From Moringa oleifera (taxonomy: Eukaryota > Streptophyta > Magnoliopsida > Brassicales > Moringaceae): a stretch of 64,000 bases of DNA. Positions 49,386-60,815 of the stretch are shown one piece after another. How positions within the stretch are numbered: position 1 is the first letter of the stretch; every line of letters begins with the position of its first letter. The notes under the pieces are model-generated. The model saw nothing but the letters and a program-made list of their open reading frames with translations, was not told the DNA's origin and searched no databases. The stretch lies in contig JAJFZO010000028.1 of NCBI GenBank assembly GCA_021397835.1, positions 186,001 to 250,000 of the forward strand. Direction: 5' to 3'. The translations under genes were made by a program, and so were the position numbers.

Positions 49386-52059
49386 ATGGTGAGCTTTTGA
49401 CAATGCTTCTTATTCTCCTTTGAATTGAAACTGGTCTGAGAAAAAAAAAGAAAAAAAAAAGAATGAGAAGCTATCATAAAAGATGTTGTTGAGCCATGGT
49501 TTTGTTATTTAAGTGTCTTTATATCTGGTTTGTGTTTGTCAGGGAGAAGCCCCAGCTCTTCTGGTTGAACATCTGCAGAATAAATTGTCAAATGGGTTCA
49601 GTTTAAAAATCAAAGGCTGTGAGACATCTGTTCTCATTGGCAATAAAGTGGTATGATGACCCATTATATTGATTTGATTGTCTTCTCCTCAGATACTGTC
49701 CTATGTTTGCCATTTAATTTGGTTAAGTTGCCTTAACTATGGATAAAAATTGTTTGTGTTTTATTTGGCAGTATGTGATTGGTGGGACCTACAATGAATC
49801 AAGATTATCAATTGGAGTGCAAATTTGTGACGAATCTACAAGCCAGTGGTAAGTTAGCAGCTCTAGCTATAAACTTCAATTGGATCTAGGTATGGTGTTG
49901 TGATTACTGATCACTGGTGCAATATTCCAGGACAACTCCTGTTGTGCTGGGAACAAAACCTAAGTCGTGTAAGGGGCAATCTGCTGTGCTACTTAATGAA
50001 GATCGGATATTGGTTATTAAGAAGGGTGCCACCCAAGATGACTGCATTTGGTTTCTGGAGGTTGGTATTTTGAAGGCTTAATACCATGATTTTTGCTCAC
50101 TAATGTTTTTGTTTCTAGAAGGTGAAAAGGTTTGAACCATACCTAGGATTATGGATGGTAAAGAATTCAATAGTAAAATGATAAATCAAATATTGATATA
50201 TATATGCTTTCTGAATGTTTGTCGTTCTCCTCCCAATAACCGCGGAGATAAACTTGTTCTCCATCCTATGAATTTAAAACAGCATAAATCATTTTGTTAT
50301 AGTATCTTCTGATCTAGGCCTTCTGACTCTTATATAATTACCTTGCTATTTCCATTCTGGAAAGTGTTTCATTTGATCAAATATGGATAGGTGGACACCC
50401 AATATGTTAGGGAGCAGAAGAAAATATTGGGCACAGAGGTTGTTGCATGGAGTAAAGGTGTGACGGGCAATGCTGAGAAACCAGTTGTCATCAGTGGTCC
50501 TTCTGGGGTAGGAAAGGGAACACTTATATCTATGCTCATGAAAGAATTCCCAACCATGTTTGGATTCTCTGTCAGCCACACAACTCGTGCTCCAAGGGGC
50601 ATGGAGAAGGATGCGGTTCATTACCACTTTACCGAACGAGGTGTAATGGAGAAAGAGATAAGAGATGGGAAGTTCCTTGAGTTTGCTTCTGTTCATGGAA
50701 ATCTTTATGGGACCAGCATTGAAGCTGTTGAGGTGGTAGCAGATTCTGGAAAGGTAAACAATTTATGAATTATGCAAATCGCTAACATGGTTGCATGTGT
50801 TCATCATTTCAAATTATCCAATTGATTACCTATTCCTTGAGCATATCGGTCTACACACCGTGTGATAGTTTTGACTAGGTAGGTGCCTATAGGATGTACT
50901 TTTCCTTATTACAGAAAATGGCATGAGAAAAATAAAAGCATAGGTTAAATAAGTTTATATCTGTAAGAAGGCATTTATCTGTCACGATGGGAGAACACAA
51001 GAGCCTTTTTATTTATTTTTCTTGTGAAGAGATGAAAGCAGGTTGTTTTCTATGGTCTGGTTGACTTGTTCAAAGGTTAATATGGTACATAATATTAAGT
51101 AGGCTTTACATTTACATATAATGATTGCCATATTTCTTTTAATTGAAAATGTTCTTTTGGGTGTTCTGTAGAGGTGCATTCTTGACATTGACGTGCAAGG
51201 TGCAAGGTCTGTGAGGGCTAGTTCTCTTGAAGCTGTTTTTATTTTCATTTGTCCACCATCGATGAAGGAGCTTGAAGGGCGTCTTCGTGCAAGGTGAATC
51301 ATAGTTGTATTCTGACGTTATCTTGTTCTTTTATCGCCCCAATCTGACTTCAATTTAAATCTTGTAAACAGGGGGACTGAGACAGAGGAACAGATCCTAA
51401 AGCGACTTCGAAATGCTGAGGCTGAGATTGAGCAGGGGAAATCGTCTGGTATCTTTGATCATATTCTTTACAATGATAACCTCAACGAGTGTTACGAGAG
51501 GCTCAAGGTGATGCTTGTGCTGCTGCTTGTTGAATCCATATCTTTATGAAACTTATGTTTTTGTCTATTAATTCACTGGCAAAGGCTTTCATATTCTGAT
51601 CTATGAATTATATATTGCAGAAACTCTTGGGACTAGATGGGAATGCGCCTGTTAACAATGTATCATGTAAGAAGGCTAATTGTATTATTATTTCCTTGGT
51701 CTTTTGTCTTGTGATGCCTGACAAAATATATATTAACATGTTTAAAATGTTAATCCAGCATCAAGAGGGATTAATCTGCCTGAGGAACACACAGTATCCA
51801 AAATTGACAACAAAATTGTCATTAACTGTGGGAATCCAGAGCCAGGCGAAGCATCAAAGGACTTGTAAGTTTGCTCGTTATCTTGTTTTCATATATGGAA
51901 TAATAGGATTCTTAATTAATTAATTTGTGTTGGTTTATCAGGATTGTGTTGGACATGTCTACTCTGCATGGAGGAGCACCTGGACGGACAAGAGGGCTCG
52001 ATGTCTATGCCATTAACTCATTTTCAGATGGCTTGAATGGGATCAATACGTTGAGCTAA
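49386..52059 (+). CDS. GK-1-like: Guanylate kinase, GK-1 type (402 aa, ten coding exons)
   Basis: Cytosolic/nuclear-type plant guanylate kinase: GMP + ATP to GDP + ADP. Coding exons: 49386-49388 (ATG only), 49543-49650, 49772-49848, 49931-50060, 50391-50753, 51172-51293, 51372-51507, 51621-51666, 51759-51864, 51942-52059. All introns are GT-AG and phases join exactly to 402 residues and a TAA. Residues 2-105 form the plant-specific kelch-like N-terminal part ([25 protein letters not shown]). The kinase domain has the P-loop GPSGVGKGT (142-150), the GMP-binding SHTTRAPR (168-175), [20 protein letters not shown] and a [17 protein letters not shown] lid. The C-terminal tail (after ~330) is plant-specific with [10 protein letters not shown]. 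No lesion seen. Arabidopsis GK-1 is of similar length and layout. Confidence 0.96.
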
Positions 52060-52860
52060 CGAATACTATCCTGATGGACTCTAACATTGTTCCTTGTTTT
52101 GAGTTTTTCTCTAAGCTTTTACATAGGTGAAATGAAGAAGCTCCCTTTCTGGTGATTTATTGATACCATTGCAGGAGGTGGATTATCATTTCTTTCCCAA
52201 CATTCTTTTTGTATTTTTTGTTTCTTTTTTTTTTTCCTTTAAAGTGACAAACTCGAGCATTTCTAAGTGATTGAACATTTAGTATTTCTCTAAATGGGCA
52301 ATGAGAGAATGATTCATGATTACCACGGCAACTAAAATGTTCACGAGATGCTAAATGAATGTTCCATATGCTATTGCTTTTGCCTCTTTCTAAAACTTAT
52401 GCAGAGAAAGGAGTATGATTCCATGAACTTGGAGTATGAGCAAAGAACCCTTGACAACTTTCTTGCATGATTGTAGCTTTTATTTTTTTCTTCCTTTTTC
52501 TTTCATAGCTATATGAAATGACTGTACTAACATGCAAGATTCTGTGAACTATGTAAACTTCAAGTGGCATAGTGACTCGTACTCATGGAGGAAACGGAGC
52601 AGAGTGTCAGAGCGAGAAAAGAGAAAAGTAGTCGGAGGACGCCGAAAGGTGAGATTAGAGGTACCGGGTAGCTGCCTTTCCAATTGAGATCGATATTACT
52701 GCAATTTCACCTGACTTTGATGACTTCAGGAATATAGCAAATGAACATGCTTTCTTTCTCCATCACTGTTAATGCTCTCTACTCCTAATAGACAGAACGC
52801 GGATTTGAGCAAATCATTGGCTAAGATTCGTTAAATTACTGATGTTGTCGCTGGATAGAA
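52060..52860. other. 3' flank of guanylate kinase
   Basis: The first few hundred bases are probably 3' UTR. T-rich stretches near 52210-52245 and 52485-52500 could be polyadenylation context. No further gene seen. Confidence 0.45.
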
Positions 52861-53815
52861 AAGGATTATAATTAAGGATAATTAGTTTGAAATTTTAATT
52901 AAAATCAAAATTATAAATATATTATAATTTATATAAATTTTGAATTGAAATTAAAATGTTTGAAAGTGAAAATTTAATTTGAGTTTTAATTTAATTAATT
53001 AAAAATATATAAAAATTTAATTTAAATAATTTCATCTAAAAATTTATATTTCAATAAATATATATTTTTTATTTTTATTAAAAATTCATTTAAAATATAA
53101 AGTATTTTTTAAAATTTTTTTGAATCAACTCTAAATTTAACATCCATTTTGAATGGAACCAAGGAATCTCAATTAAATTTAAATTAAATTTGAATCTAAA
53201 TTTTTTAATAATAATTCAAGTTTTGATTCATCTTAATGATAAATCTCAAATCAATAATTTAAAATTAAAATTGAATTAAATTTTAACGGTGTTCATTGTC
53301 TAATATTCCTTAAACTTTCCAATCAATATTGCGGCTTATTAAAGAAAAGCTATAATTAAGAGTGATTACGGTTCAAATCAATAAAATGAATTATAATTTT
53401 TAAAATTTACATTGAATTAAAATTATAAATATAATTAAAATTATTTTAAACTTGATTTGATAGTGATTTATATAAATTTTAAATCAAAATTAAAATCAAT
53501 AATTCAAAATTAATAATTTTGGTTCAATTTTAATTAAATTAATTAAAAATATAAAATATAATTTAAAACATAAAATAATTTTATTAATAAAAAATAATTT
53601 TTAAATCAAATATGAAATTAATCGAAATTGAACAATAAACTTAAATTTAACTAATCAAACTTAAATTAAATCTAAACTAAATTTAAATATAAATAATTAA
53701 TTAATCAAATTTTAAATCAAAAATTGAAATTATTTTAGTCAAAATTCAACCATTCAAGTTTCATTCGTCTTAATCATAAAACCTGAAAATTCAAAACCAA
53801 AATCGAAGTGAATCT
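52861..53815 (+). repeat. Two diverged tandem copies (~475 bp each) of an AT-rich repeat
   Basis: Copy 1 (about 52861-53335) and copy 2 (about 53338-53815) share a left block, AAGxxTATAATTAAGxxTxATTA followed by TTTAATTAAAATxAAAATTAT-like sequence. They also share a right block, TTCAAGTTTxxTTCxTCTTAATxATAAAxC and then a GTGTTCATT / GTGGTCACT end. Identity is low in the AT-rich middle. The layout suggests a small non-autonomous element present twice in the same orientation. Confidence 0.45.
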
Positions 53816-54200
53816 TGAGGGTGGTCACTCCTACTTGTAGTGATCCACCTAAATGCCAAAACTTGGTCGGCATGACGGCGTTACTAGGAAGCTTCATAGC
53901 TTCACCGACTCTGACAAGACGTCATCAAGTGTGGTGCGGTGGGGCTCATACAAGTTGGCCTAACTTTTCTGAGTCACCGGCCCCATCAGAGCATGGGAGC
54001 AAGTGGGTGTTGGGGTGCTGGTCCTGCAGCAGCTCTTCCATACCCCACTCTCTTCACAAGAATAACAGCACAGGATCGTGCCGACTTCAAGGCCACGCCC
54101 CTTTTTGTCTGTTTCCTACAACATTCGTTTCTGTATTAGGATATTTGCTCTTTCCAGCTCCAAACGAGTTCGGTTTTCTAGTACCCTAAAACCTAACAAC
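53816..54200. other. GC-rich island of unknown origin
   Basis: About 380 bp of clearly higher GC content between AT-rich blocks, starting near GTAGTGATCCACC and fading after CTAGTACCC. Two overlapping open frames on the plus strand (53815-54189, 53939-54139) are Ser/Pro-rich and match nothing I know, so I do not call a gene. It may be part of an LTR or another TE fragment. Confidence 0.35.
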
Positions 54201-56380
54201 TAAATTTTGAGTAGCCCACAATTCTTCCAAAAAAAAATTCTGATTTTCTGTCTTTATTGTTGTCGCAGGTTTACAGATTTATTTGTATAATAAATAAATC
54301 TATCAATTTTCTATAAATTTTAGTTACATTTAATTTTTTTGTAAAGGGTATGAAAGTTTCAAATTATAATAAATACTTTGGAACGCCAAGTGTTTCTGAA
54401 TTCTTTGGAAACTAACCAGATGAGAAGGGTATTTTCGGTATTCATGAAGACGGCGCATGGACAGCCAACCTGAAGTCAGTCAGCAGTAAGTGGATGGGCT
54501 AAATCAGGCAGTCAGCAACACAGTGGCCCAAGTAACAACTTAGTGGGCCCAATCTTAAAAGCCTTATTAATTGAGAATAATGGAGCATCTCCGGGCGGGG
54601 TCCCACATGGGCTTGCTTTACAGCAAAAACTGGCGATGTTTACTATATTTATGCGAAAAAATGTACAAGGGATTCATTATTACTATATTTAGTTCGTTAC
54701 CCAGAAGATACGGATAAGAATTCATGCACTAGAGTTTACTATAAAAATGCAAAAAAAAAAAAAAAAAAGAAATAAAAAGAAAGAAGAGGACAACATACAA
54801 GAGCTCATTATTACTAGTCCCTAAAGATATTTATATTGAATTAATATAAATGATAATCACTGACTTTTTTTTAAAAAAATGTAAAATAAATTTAGTAATA
54901 ATGAAGGATTTTATGTGATTATCGTGTATTTTAATATTTTAAATATGACCAACAAAATTGAAAAAAAATTATGTGAGAAAATAAATGAAAAAAAAACCAC
55001 TAAAATCATGAATGCAATACATTGAAAATCAATCATATATATATACAATTTGTGTACAACAACCGCTTACCAAAATGGCAATACTTGATGAGCGGTTAGC
55101 CATCTTCCTAGAAGGCAACTCCATTGGTGATTCTTCCTGTTCTGATTCAATCCTCTACTGCTTGTAACACGCTATTCTTTTTGCTGTGTACGGCGCCATT
55201 ATTTCTCAAGCGTCATGCTTGATCTCAACTGTGACGAGGATAGTTGAATTAGTCTATAACCCAAAATGTTATTGTGATTGATCATGAATATAGATAGCTA
55301 GAAAACAACTACTGGCAAAGTCAGAACTGATACTTCATACCCAACAAAAATTTGTTTGCAAAATAGCAACAAAGAAGCAAACTAAAAAAAGGATTCATTT
55401 TGGCAAGTCTCCCACCTCACTTGAAAATGGGCATAGTTTCTGAGTTTTCCACTGAAATTATTAACGGATACATGCATGCAACAATTGATTATTTGTGCAA
55501 TATGGAAAAACTTATTATTAACTGTTACAATTAAATAATTAATTCCATAAACTATCAATCATGAATCAGAATTCGTAAATCGAATGAATATATGGTGTGG
55601 GTAGCTCAACCAAAATATTATATGCCAAATTTTTCGTAACATGATTACGTTGAAAATGAAAAAGAGAAAGAAAAAGAAAACAAACTAAAGGTATATACAT
55701 TCAGAATTTCAAAAATTAAAAGAGACAGTGATTGAAATGAAGAGATAAATGTAAGAGGTGATTGTTTCCAATCCTTTTAGGGGTTGATTTTGGAAAAATA
55801 ACTACGTTTATTATTTTGGTTGTTTTTTAATCATTTTTAATTTTTCTAAGACAAAATAATCCTTACAAGAACGTACATGTTTACGAGGATGCCGTACATT
55901 TTAAAAAACCTTAATATCTTCTTTCTTCCTTTTTTTTGGTCTTAACTTTGGTCCAAAGTTGGTTTTCCACGCAATCAAGCTTTCATGAGATGCAAAGATG
56001 AATTATCTTTAGCATTAGTTATTTCTTAAAGTTGTTATAAAATGTTTGAATAATAGGTTTCAAGAAATTGAGATATTATATAATGATGCAAATCAATAAG
56101 AATGGGTATTATTGGTCAATAAAGGGCATTTAAAGGCCCAAAAAACCAAAATTTAATTAAAAAATTAGTTGTAAATTTTTATTAAGTTACAGTATAATAA
56201 AATAAATTTTTAATAACACTTAATAAATGATGATTATCGTGTCATAAAGAATGATTAAAAAACTCATATACATTAGATGATGGTTCTTATAGAAATCATC
56301 ATTTAATAACCTATTTCTAGTCGGTTGTAATGCGACTAATGATAATATCACTCATTTTCTTGTTGGTTATTAAGATAATT
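54201..56380. other. Intergenic stretch
   Basis: No supported gene. A balanced-composition segment lies at 54400-54620 and another at 55060-55250. The latter holds a 31-codon frame from ATG at 55074 (MAILDERLAIFLEGNSIGDS, stop after LYCL) of unknown meaning. A poly-A-rich tract lies at 54750-54785. Confidence 0.4.
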
Positions 56381-57745
56381 GTTGAGAAATATGCAATTTA
56401 TTAGAGGGTTGTCATGAGTGGCAATCTTCTCTAGTAGTATGAGTCTTTTTTCTATTTTCTCTTTCACAAAATAATATTTCACATCAAGGTTTTTGATACG
56501 TTCATGGTAGATTGGATTCTTACAGAGATGGATTGCAGATTGACTTTCTGGAAATACAATAACGGAACCTCTGTAGAACTACAATTCATTGATAAGCTAA
56601 ACAAGATTTCGTTAAAACCTTTTGTAATTGTTATGTACTCTGCCTCAGTATTGGATAAAGCAACAATAGCTTTCTAGCTCACATAACATCCTTTAAACAC
56701 AAAAATATAAGCAGAAAGAGATCTTTTTTCGTCTCTATCTTCTACAAAATCAGAGTCTATATAACCCTCCAATCCTTGCTAAATTAAACTTTCTTTTTAC
56801 AAGCTAACTCAAGCTTCTTGGTTTCATTTAAGTACCTTAATAACCACTTCATTGCCTCCCAATGATCTTTGCTGGGACTAGCCATGTATTTACTAAGCAG
56901 ACTTGATTGCATATGATAAATTAACTCTGCTGTAGATCATGGCAAACATGAATACCTTACTGCGTTTGAGTAAAGGGTATTTATCATTTCTAACTTTTTG
57001 TTTTTAGTTTTTGGACAACTCTGAACAGATAATTTGAAATGATTGCCAATTAGAACACTTACTGATTTTGTTTGCAGCATTTGAAATTTTCAACAACTTT
57101 GTAAGACTCTTGGGATAACATGAGCCTGTAATTGCTCTTATCTCTTTTGATTTCCATTCCCATATCTTCTTTGCAGGCCCAAAATCTTTCATGTCAAATT
57201 CTTCACTTAACATCTTCTTTAATGAGGCTATCTTATGCATGCTATTACTGGTAATGAGCATATCATCTACATTCAATATCAAGAACACAGCTTCTTTATG
57301 GCCTATATCTTTGTGATAGAGGCAAGCATCGTAAGCACTCCTGGTGAAGCTTGCTTGAAGTACAAAGCTGTCAAACCTCTAATACCATTGCCTAGGAGAT
57401 CGTTTTAAGCCATATAGTGACTTCTTTGGCAAGCATGCTTGATCTTCCTTGCCCTTTTCTTCAACCCCTCAGTTTGTTTCATATAGATCTTCTCCCATAA
57501 TTCTCCACGGAAAAAGTAGTTTTCACATCTATTTTTTCAAGCTCCTAATCTTCTATGGCTACCTTTGCCAAGATGGTTTGAATTATCTTGTAATAACCAT
57601 AGGTGAAAAAGTTCTGCATCATCAATCCCTTCCACTGGTGAGAAAAGTTCTTTAAGGTGTTTTAAGATCAATAGCCTTGAAGGACATTTGTTGATCAAAT
57701 AGACAGCAGTTATAGCTACCTCTCCTTATTTAATATTTAATTTGA
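56380..57745 (-). mobile_element. Ty1/copia remnant A: integrase end, reverse transcriptase, RNase H
   Basis: Read on the minus strand from 57745 down: integrase tail YLINKCPSR (about 57710), a jump by deletion into the reverse transcriptase, then ELEKIDVKTTF (after a stop), KKSLYGLKRSPRQWY, FLILNVDDMLITS with the catalytic DD of the family's YVDDML motif (57288 down) and EEFDMKDFGPAKKI. RNase H follows: GYIDSDFVEDRDEKRSLSAY (about 56760) and VALSNTEAEYITITK (about 56650). It ends with a KNLDVKYYFVKEK-like tail near 56460. Several stops, one at a Trp position (VSWK read as VS*K). No LTR recognised at either side. Confidence 0.8.
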
Positions 57746-60530
57746 CACACTTAAATAACTAAAAAATAGCCTAACTCAGCAGCTAAGCTCCCAGTAGTTG
57801 AGAGCCCATAACTAAAGTTAAAATACCAAGAGCTTTGCACTTTCTACTTTTTCATGTTTTAGTTTTAGAATTTCCTTCAACTACTAAGTGAGGTATGTAA
57901 ACCTCATAATTACCAGGTTGTTTCCTCAATACAAAATATAGCACAAAGAATAAAACACAAAAGTAAGAATTTACCCCCATAAATGTTATCAGAGTAGACA
58001 CAAGCATTCTTTCTGACTAAACGTAAAATCTGGAAATAAGATGCTTAACAAGAATTAGCTCTTAACGTAGTCTAACAGTAAAGTTGCCTTTGTTTAGCAT
58101 GCACGTGACATAATCAGTTTGTTTGATCAAAGAAAGTTTATCATGTAGATTGTATCCATTAAAGAACTTGTTGTGTCATTATTTGATCTAGCATCATTCT
58201 CTAAATTAAAGCAATCATCTACACCACTTAAGGTTTAATTTTATAGTCTAGCATTCTTTGGCATAATATCATAGCTACATTTGTAATTTGTATTTTACTT
58301 AAAGTGACCCCTGTTACACCATCTGGGCCTGCCTTTAAGCGCATTATTGCTAGTAAAATCTTTAACATCCCAAGATGCAATCTCAAACAAAGGATCTCTG
58401 GTTATTAAGCATCATTCAGAACTAGAAGACTGAGTAGCATAACTGTTATGTTTTCGTTGAGCCATTGCACCAAATGTCTACTGTGTAGAAGGCTCTAAAT
58501 AAGATGGGAATGTCTTTGTAAAAGCTTTTTAGAGAAAATTAGAATCATCAGCCTATTAAGAAGTCCTTGCAAAACAATCAAAACTCCTCATCTTACCATC
58601 AACTTCTAGGATATTGTATCTTTCAATGCAGATCTCCTTGTGTTTGGTCAAGTATAGCTCCATCAAGTAGTAGGCTTCATCTCTTATTTGTCATCAAATT
58701 CGTGAAAAGGAAAACATAAAGCATCTCAAACTGATCCATTCCTCAAACTATGCTCAGTATTAAAGTATTTATTAGTTAAATGTGATCTTAAAATATTGCA
58801 ATCCACATGATTATTAGTTCTTTGAGCTGTAGTTAAATCATTTTACAAAAAGTAATAGCTTGCTGATAGAAAATCATTATTAGGTATCCATAGATAACTT
58901 TCATCTTTTCAGGTCACTGTGTCCCATTATTGAGCAGAATAAGTAGTCTGCTGAAGAAATTCCCACTTAGTTTCTTTCTTTTTGGATAATGTGGCATTCT
59001 TGAAAATGGAATTTTGTCATGCTCCCTCTGAAGCAAAAAGTCACCGTCTTTCATTAACTCATCCAAGGTGGAATATAGAAGGCGAGACAAAGTCTCTTGA
59101 TTTTGAATCCTGGGCAGATTTTGAGATCTCTAACAAATCTGCCTTAGAATTTGGCACTAAGGATATGGATGTGTTATTAAGACCAAACCAACAAAGTTTT
59201 AAGTTTCAAGATTTTCCCTACATTCTTTTTTGTAACCATATGAAATCATAAATTGAAAATAAATCTAAACTTAAAACACAAAAAACTCTAGGACTCTTTT
59301 TATATATCTTAAGTAGTAAGTAGAGAATATTAACACATTACCTTCACCAGTAGGAGGTTTAGTGCCTTATGACTCATAACATAAACCATCCTTCAAGAAG
59401 ATGCCAATATAAGTAAATTATGGTGAGCATATTATGCTGTAACAAATGCCTATCTTCAATCCTTTTTCCATGTTTGTTGCACTAGTAATTCCTTCTGTAA
59501 TGAAATCTCATATAAGTTGGTCCAAAGTAGATTGAAGTGTTTCTAACAATAATGAGTTGAATTTACTTTTAATGCACTTTAACTAATAAGACTAGAAACA
59601 CTAGAGGTAAATTGCTCTATCAAACTAGATACTTATAGTCATTTAAAGAAACTCCAAAGAATAGTAGAAGCAAACTATTTCACTATGCTGACTTATTCAT
59701 GACAAAAATTCACAAACAAAAAAAGGCAAAAAAGAAAAGTATACAGGGCATTCCATTATAAGTTTTTTTTTGGAGATGTCATAAGTGCATGTAGTGCCTT
59801 GATATCGAGTATACTTTTAATAATTAATCCAAAAGGTATTACCTTACTTACTCGGAGTTGTATTATTGACACAACAACTTCTGATAAAATGGATATAAGT
59901 TTCCTTCCAGTGAAATTTTCCAAGGTTATAGATTGCTAAGAAACATTACCTGTTCATCATTGCAAAGAAGTTGAAAATGATTGTATAAGAAAGATTGTTG
60001 CCTCAAGATAAGAAAAGTCAAGTTGACATGGAATGAATCAATATAGTAGAATCAGTTATCTTTATTAGAAAATCATCAAAATGAGTAGTAGAATCAGTCA
60101 ACCCGTAATATTCATAAAGAAATGTATCAGTACAAGATTTTTACAGAAAAAGAACAAGAATGCACCCAATAACTAGCATACAAAATTCTACCCAAATGAG
60201 AAAAGACACCCCTCAAATTTTTTATAGATTGACTCATTTCTAAGTGGACTATCAATGCTATGCTACAATGTTTTAGTTAATTCTTCTCTATTCCTATCAA
60301 TTTGATCAAAAATAGATATTACTATTTAGTTATGCGTAAAAAGCTTTTATACTGGTTTGCAGGATATTATTGGTTGATGTGGCCTAACTAAATTCCAATT
60401 GGTAGCTTCATTAATACATTTGAATTCTCTTGATTAGTTCTAGAACTTATTAAGTCCAGCTATACCAGCTGCATTTGAGCAAAGTAATAATGCTTGTATT
60501 TTTTTCTGTAACTTTGATGGATCACTTTCA
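57746..60530. other. Unassigned DNA between copia fragments
   Basis: No domain recognised. One 89-codon frame at 58982-59251 (+), starting MDNVAFLKMEFCHAPSEAKS, is of normal composition but unidentified. The end nearest 60530 is probably the 3' LTR of remnant C. The rest may be gag/LTR DNA too decayed to read. Confidence 0.35.
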
Positions 60531-60815
60531 GTAACATTCTCCACCTTGATTCAGCAACATTCTCACTTTGATTAAGTAAAAGTGGTATTGATGCAAACTT
60601 TGTTGTATCACAAAATCAAATTATCATCCCATAACTATCCTTAGCAGCTCCTTGCACCTTTGCAACTTTCTAAAAGGAATAGTCTTTATGGTCATATCTA
60701 AAAGGTTATCTTCAATTCCAATCTTTTCAGTTTGAGGCAGCCATTCTCTACTTTATCTCTTATGAAATGGCGTTTAACATCAAGGTTTTTAGTATGCTTA
60801 TGGTGAGTGGTTTCA
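60531..60815 (-). mobile_element. Ty1/copia remnant C, 3' end: RNase H tail, polypurine tract, LTR start
   Basis: From about 60815 the minus strand reads KNLDVKRHFIRDKVENGCLK, then KIGIEDNLLDMTIKTIPFRK and LQRCKELLRI. This is the conserved C-terminus of copia RNase H (HIDIKYHFIRD... and KISTxxNPADM-like blocks). It then passes a duplicated purine-rich GGTGGAGAA and a TGTTACTG at 60536 that would open the 3' LTR. The far end of the LTR was not found. It is separated from the rest of C (62490-64000) by the opposite-strand fragment B. Confidence 0.65.

Noticed and set aside
53815..54189. 124-codon open frame in the GC-rich island as a gene
   Set aside because: No domain, overlapping frames of equal quality, and the isolated compositional context suggests TE or LTR DNA.
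55074..55169. 31-codon open frame MAILDERLAIFLEG... as a small peptide gene
   Set aside because: Too short to judge, no signal peptide or known peptide-family motif, and the opposite strand is equally readable.
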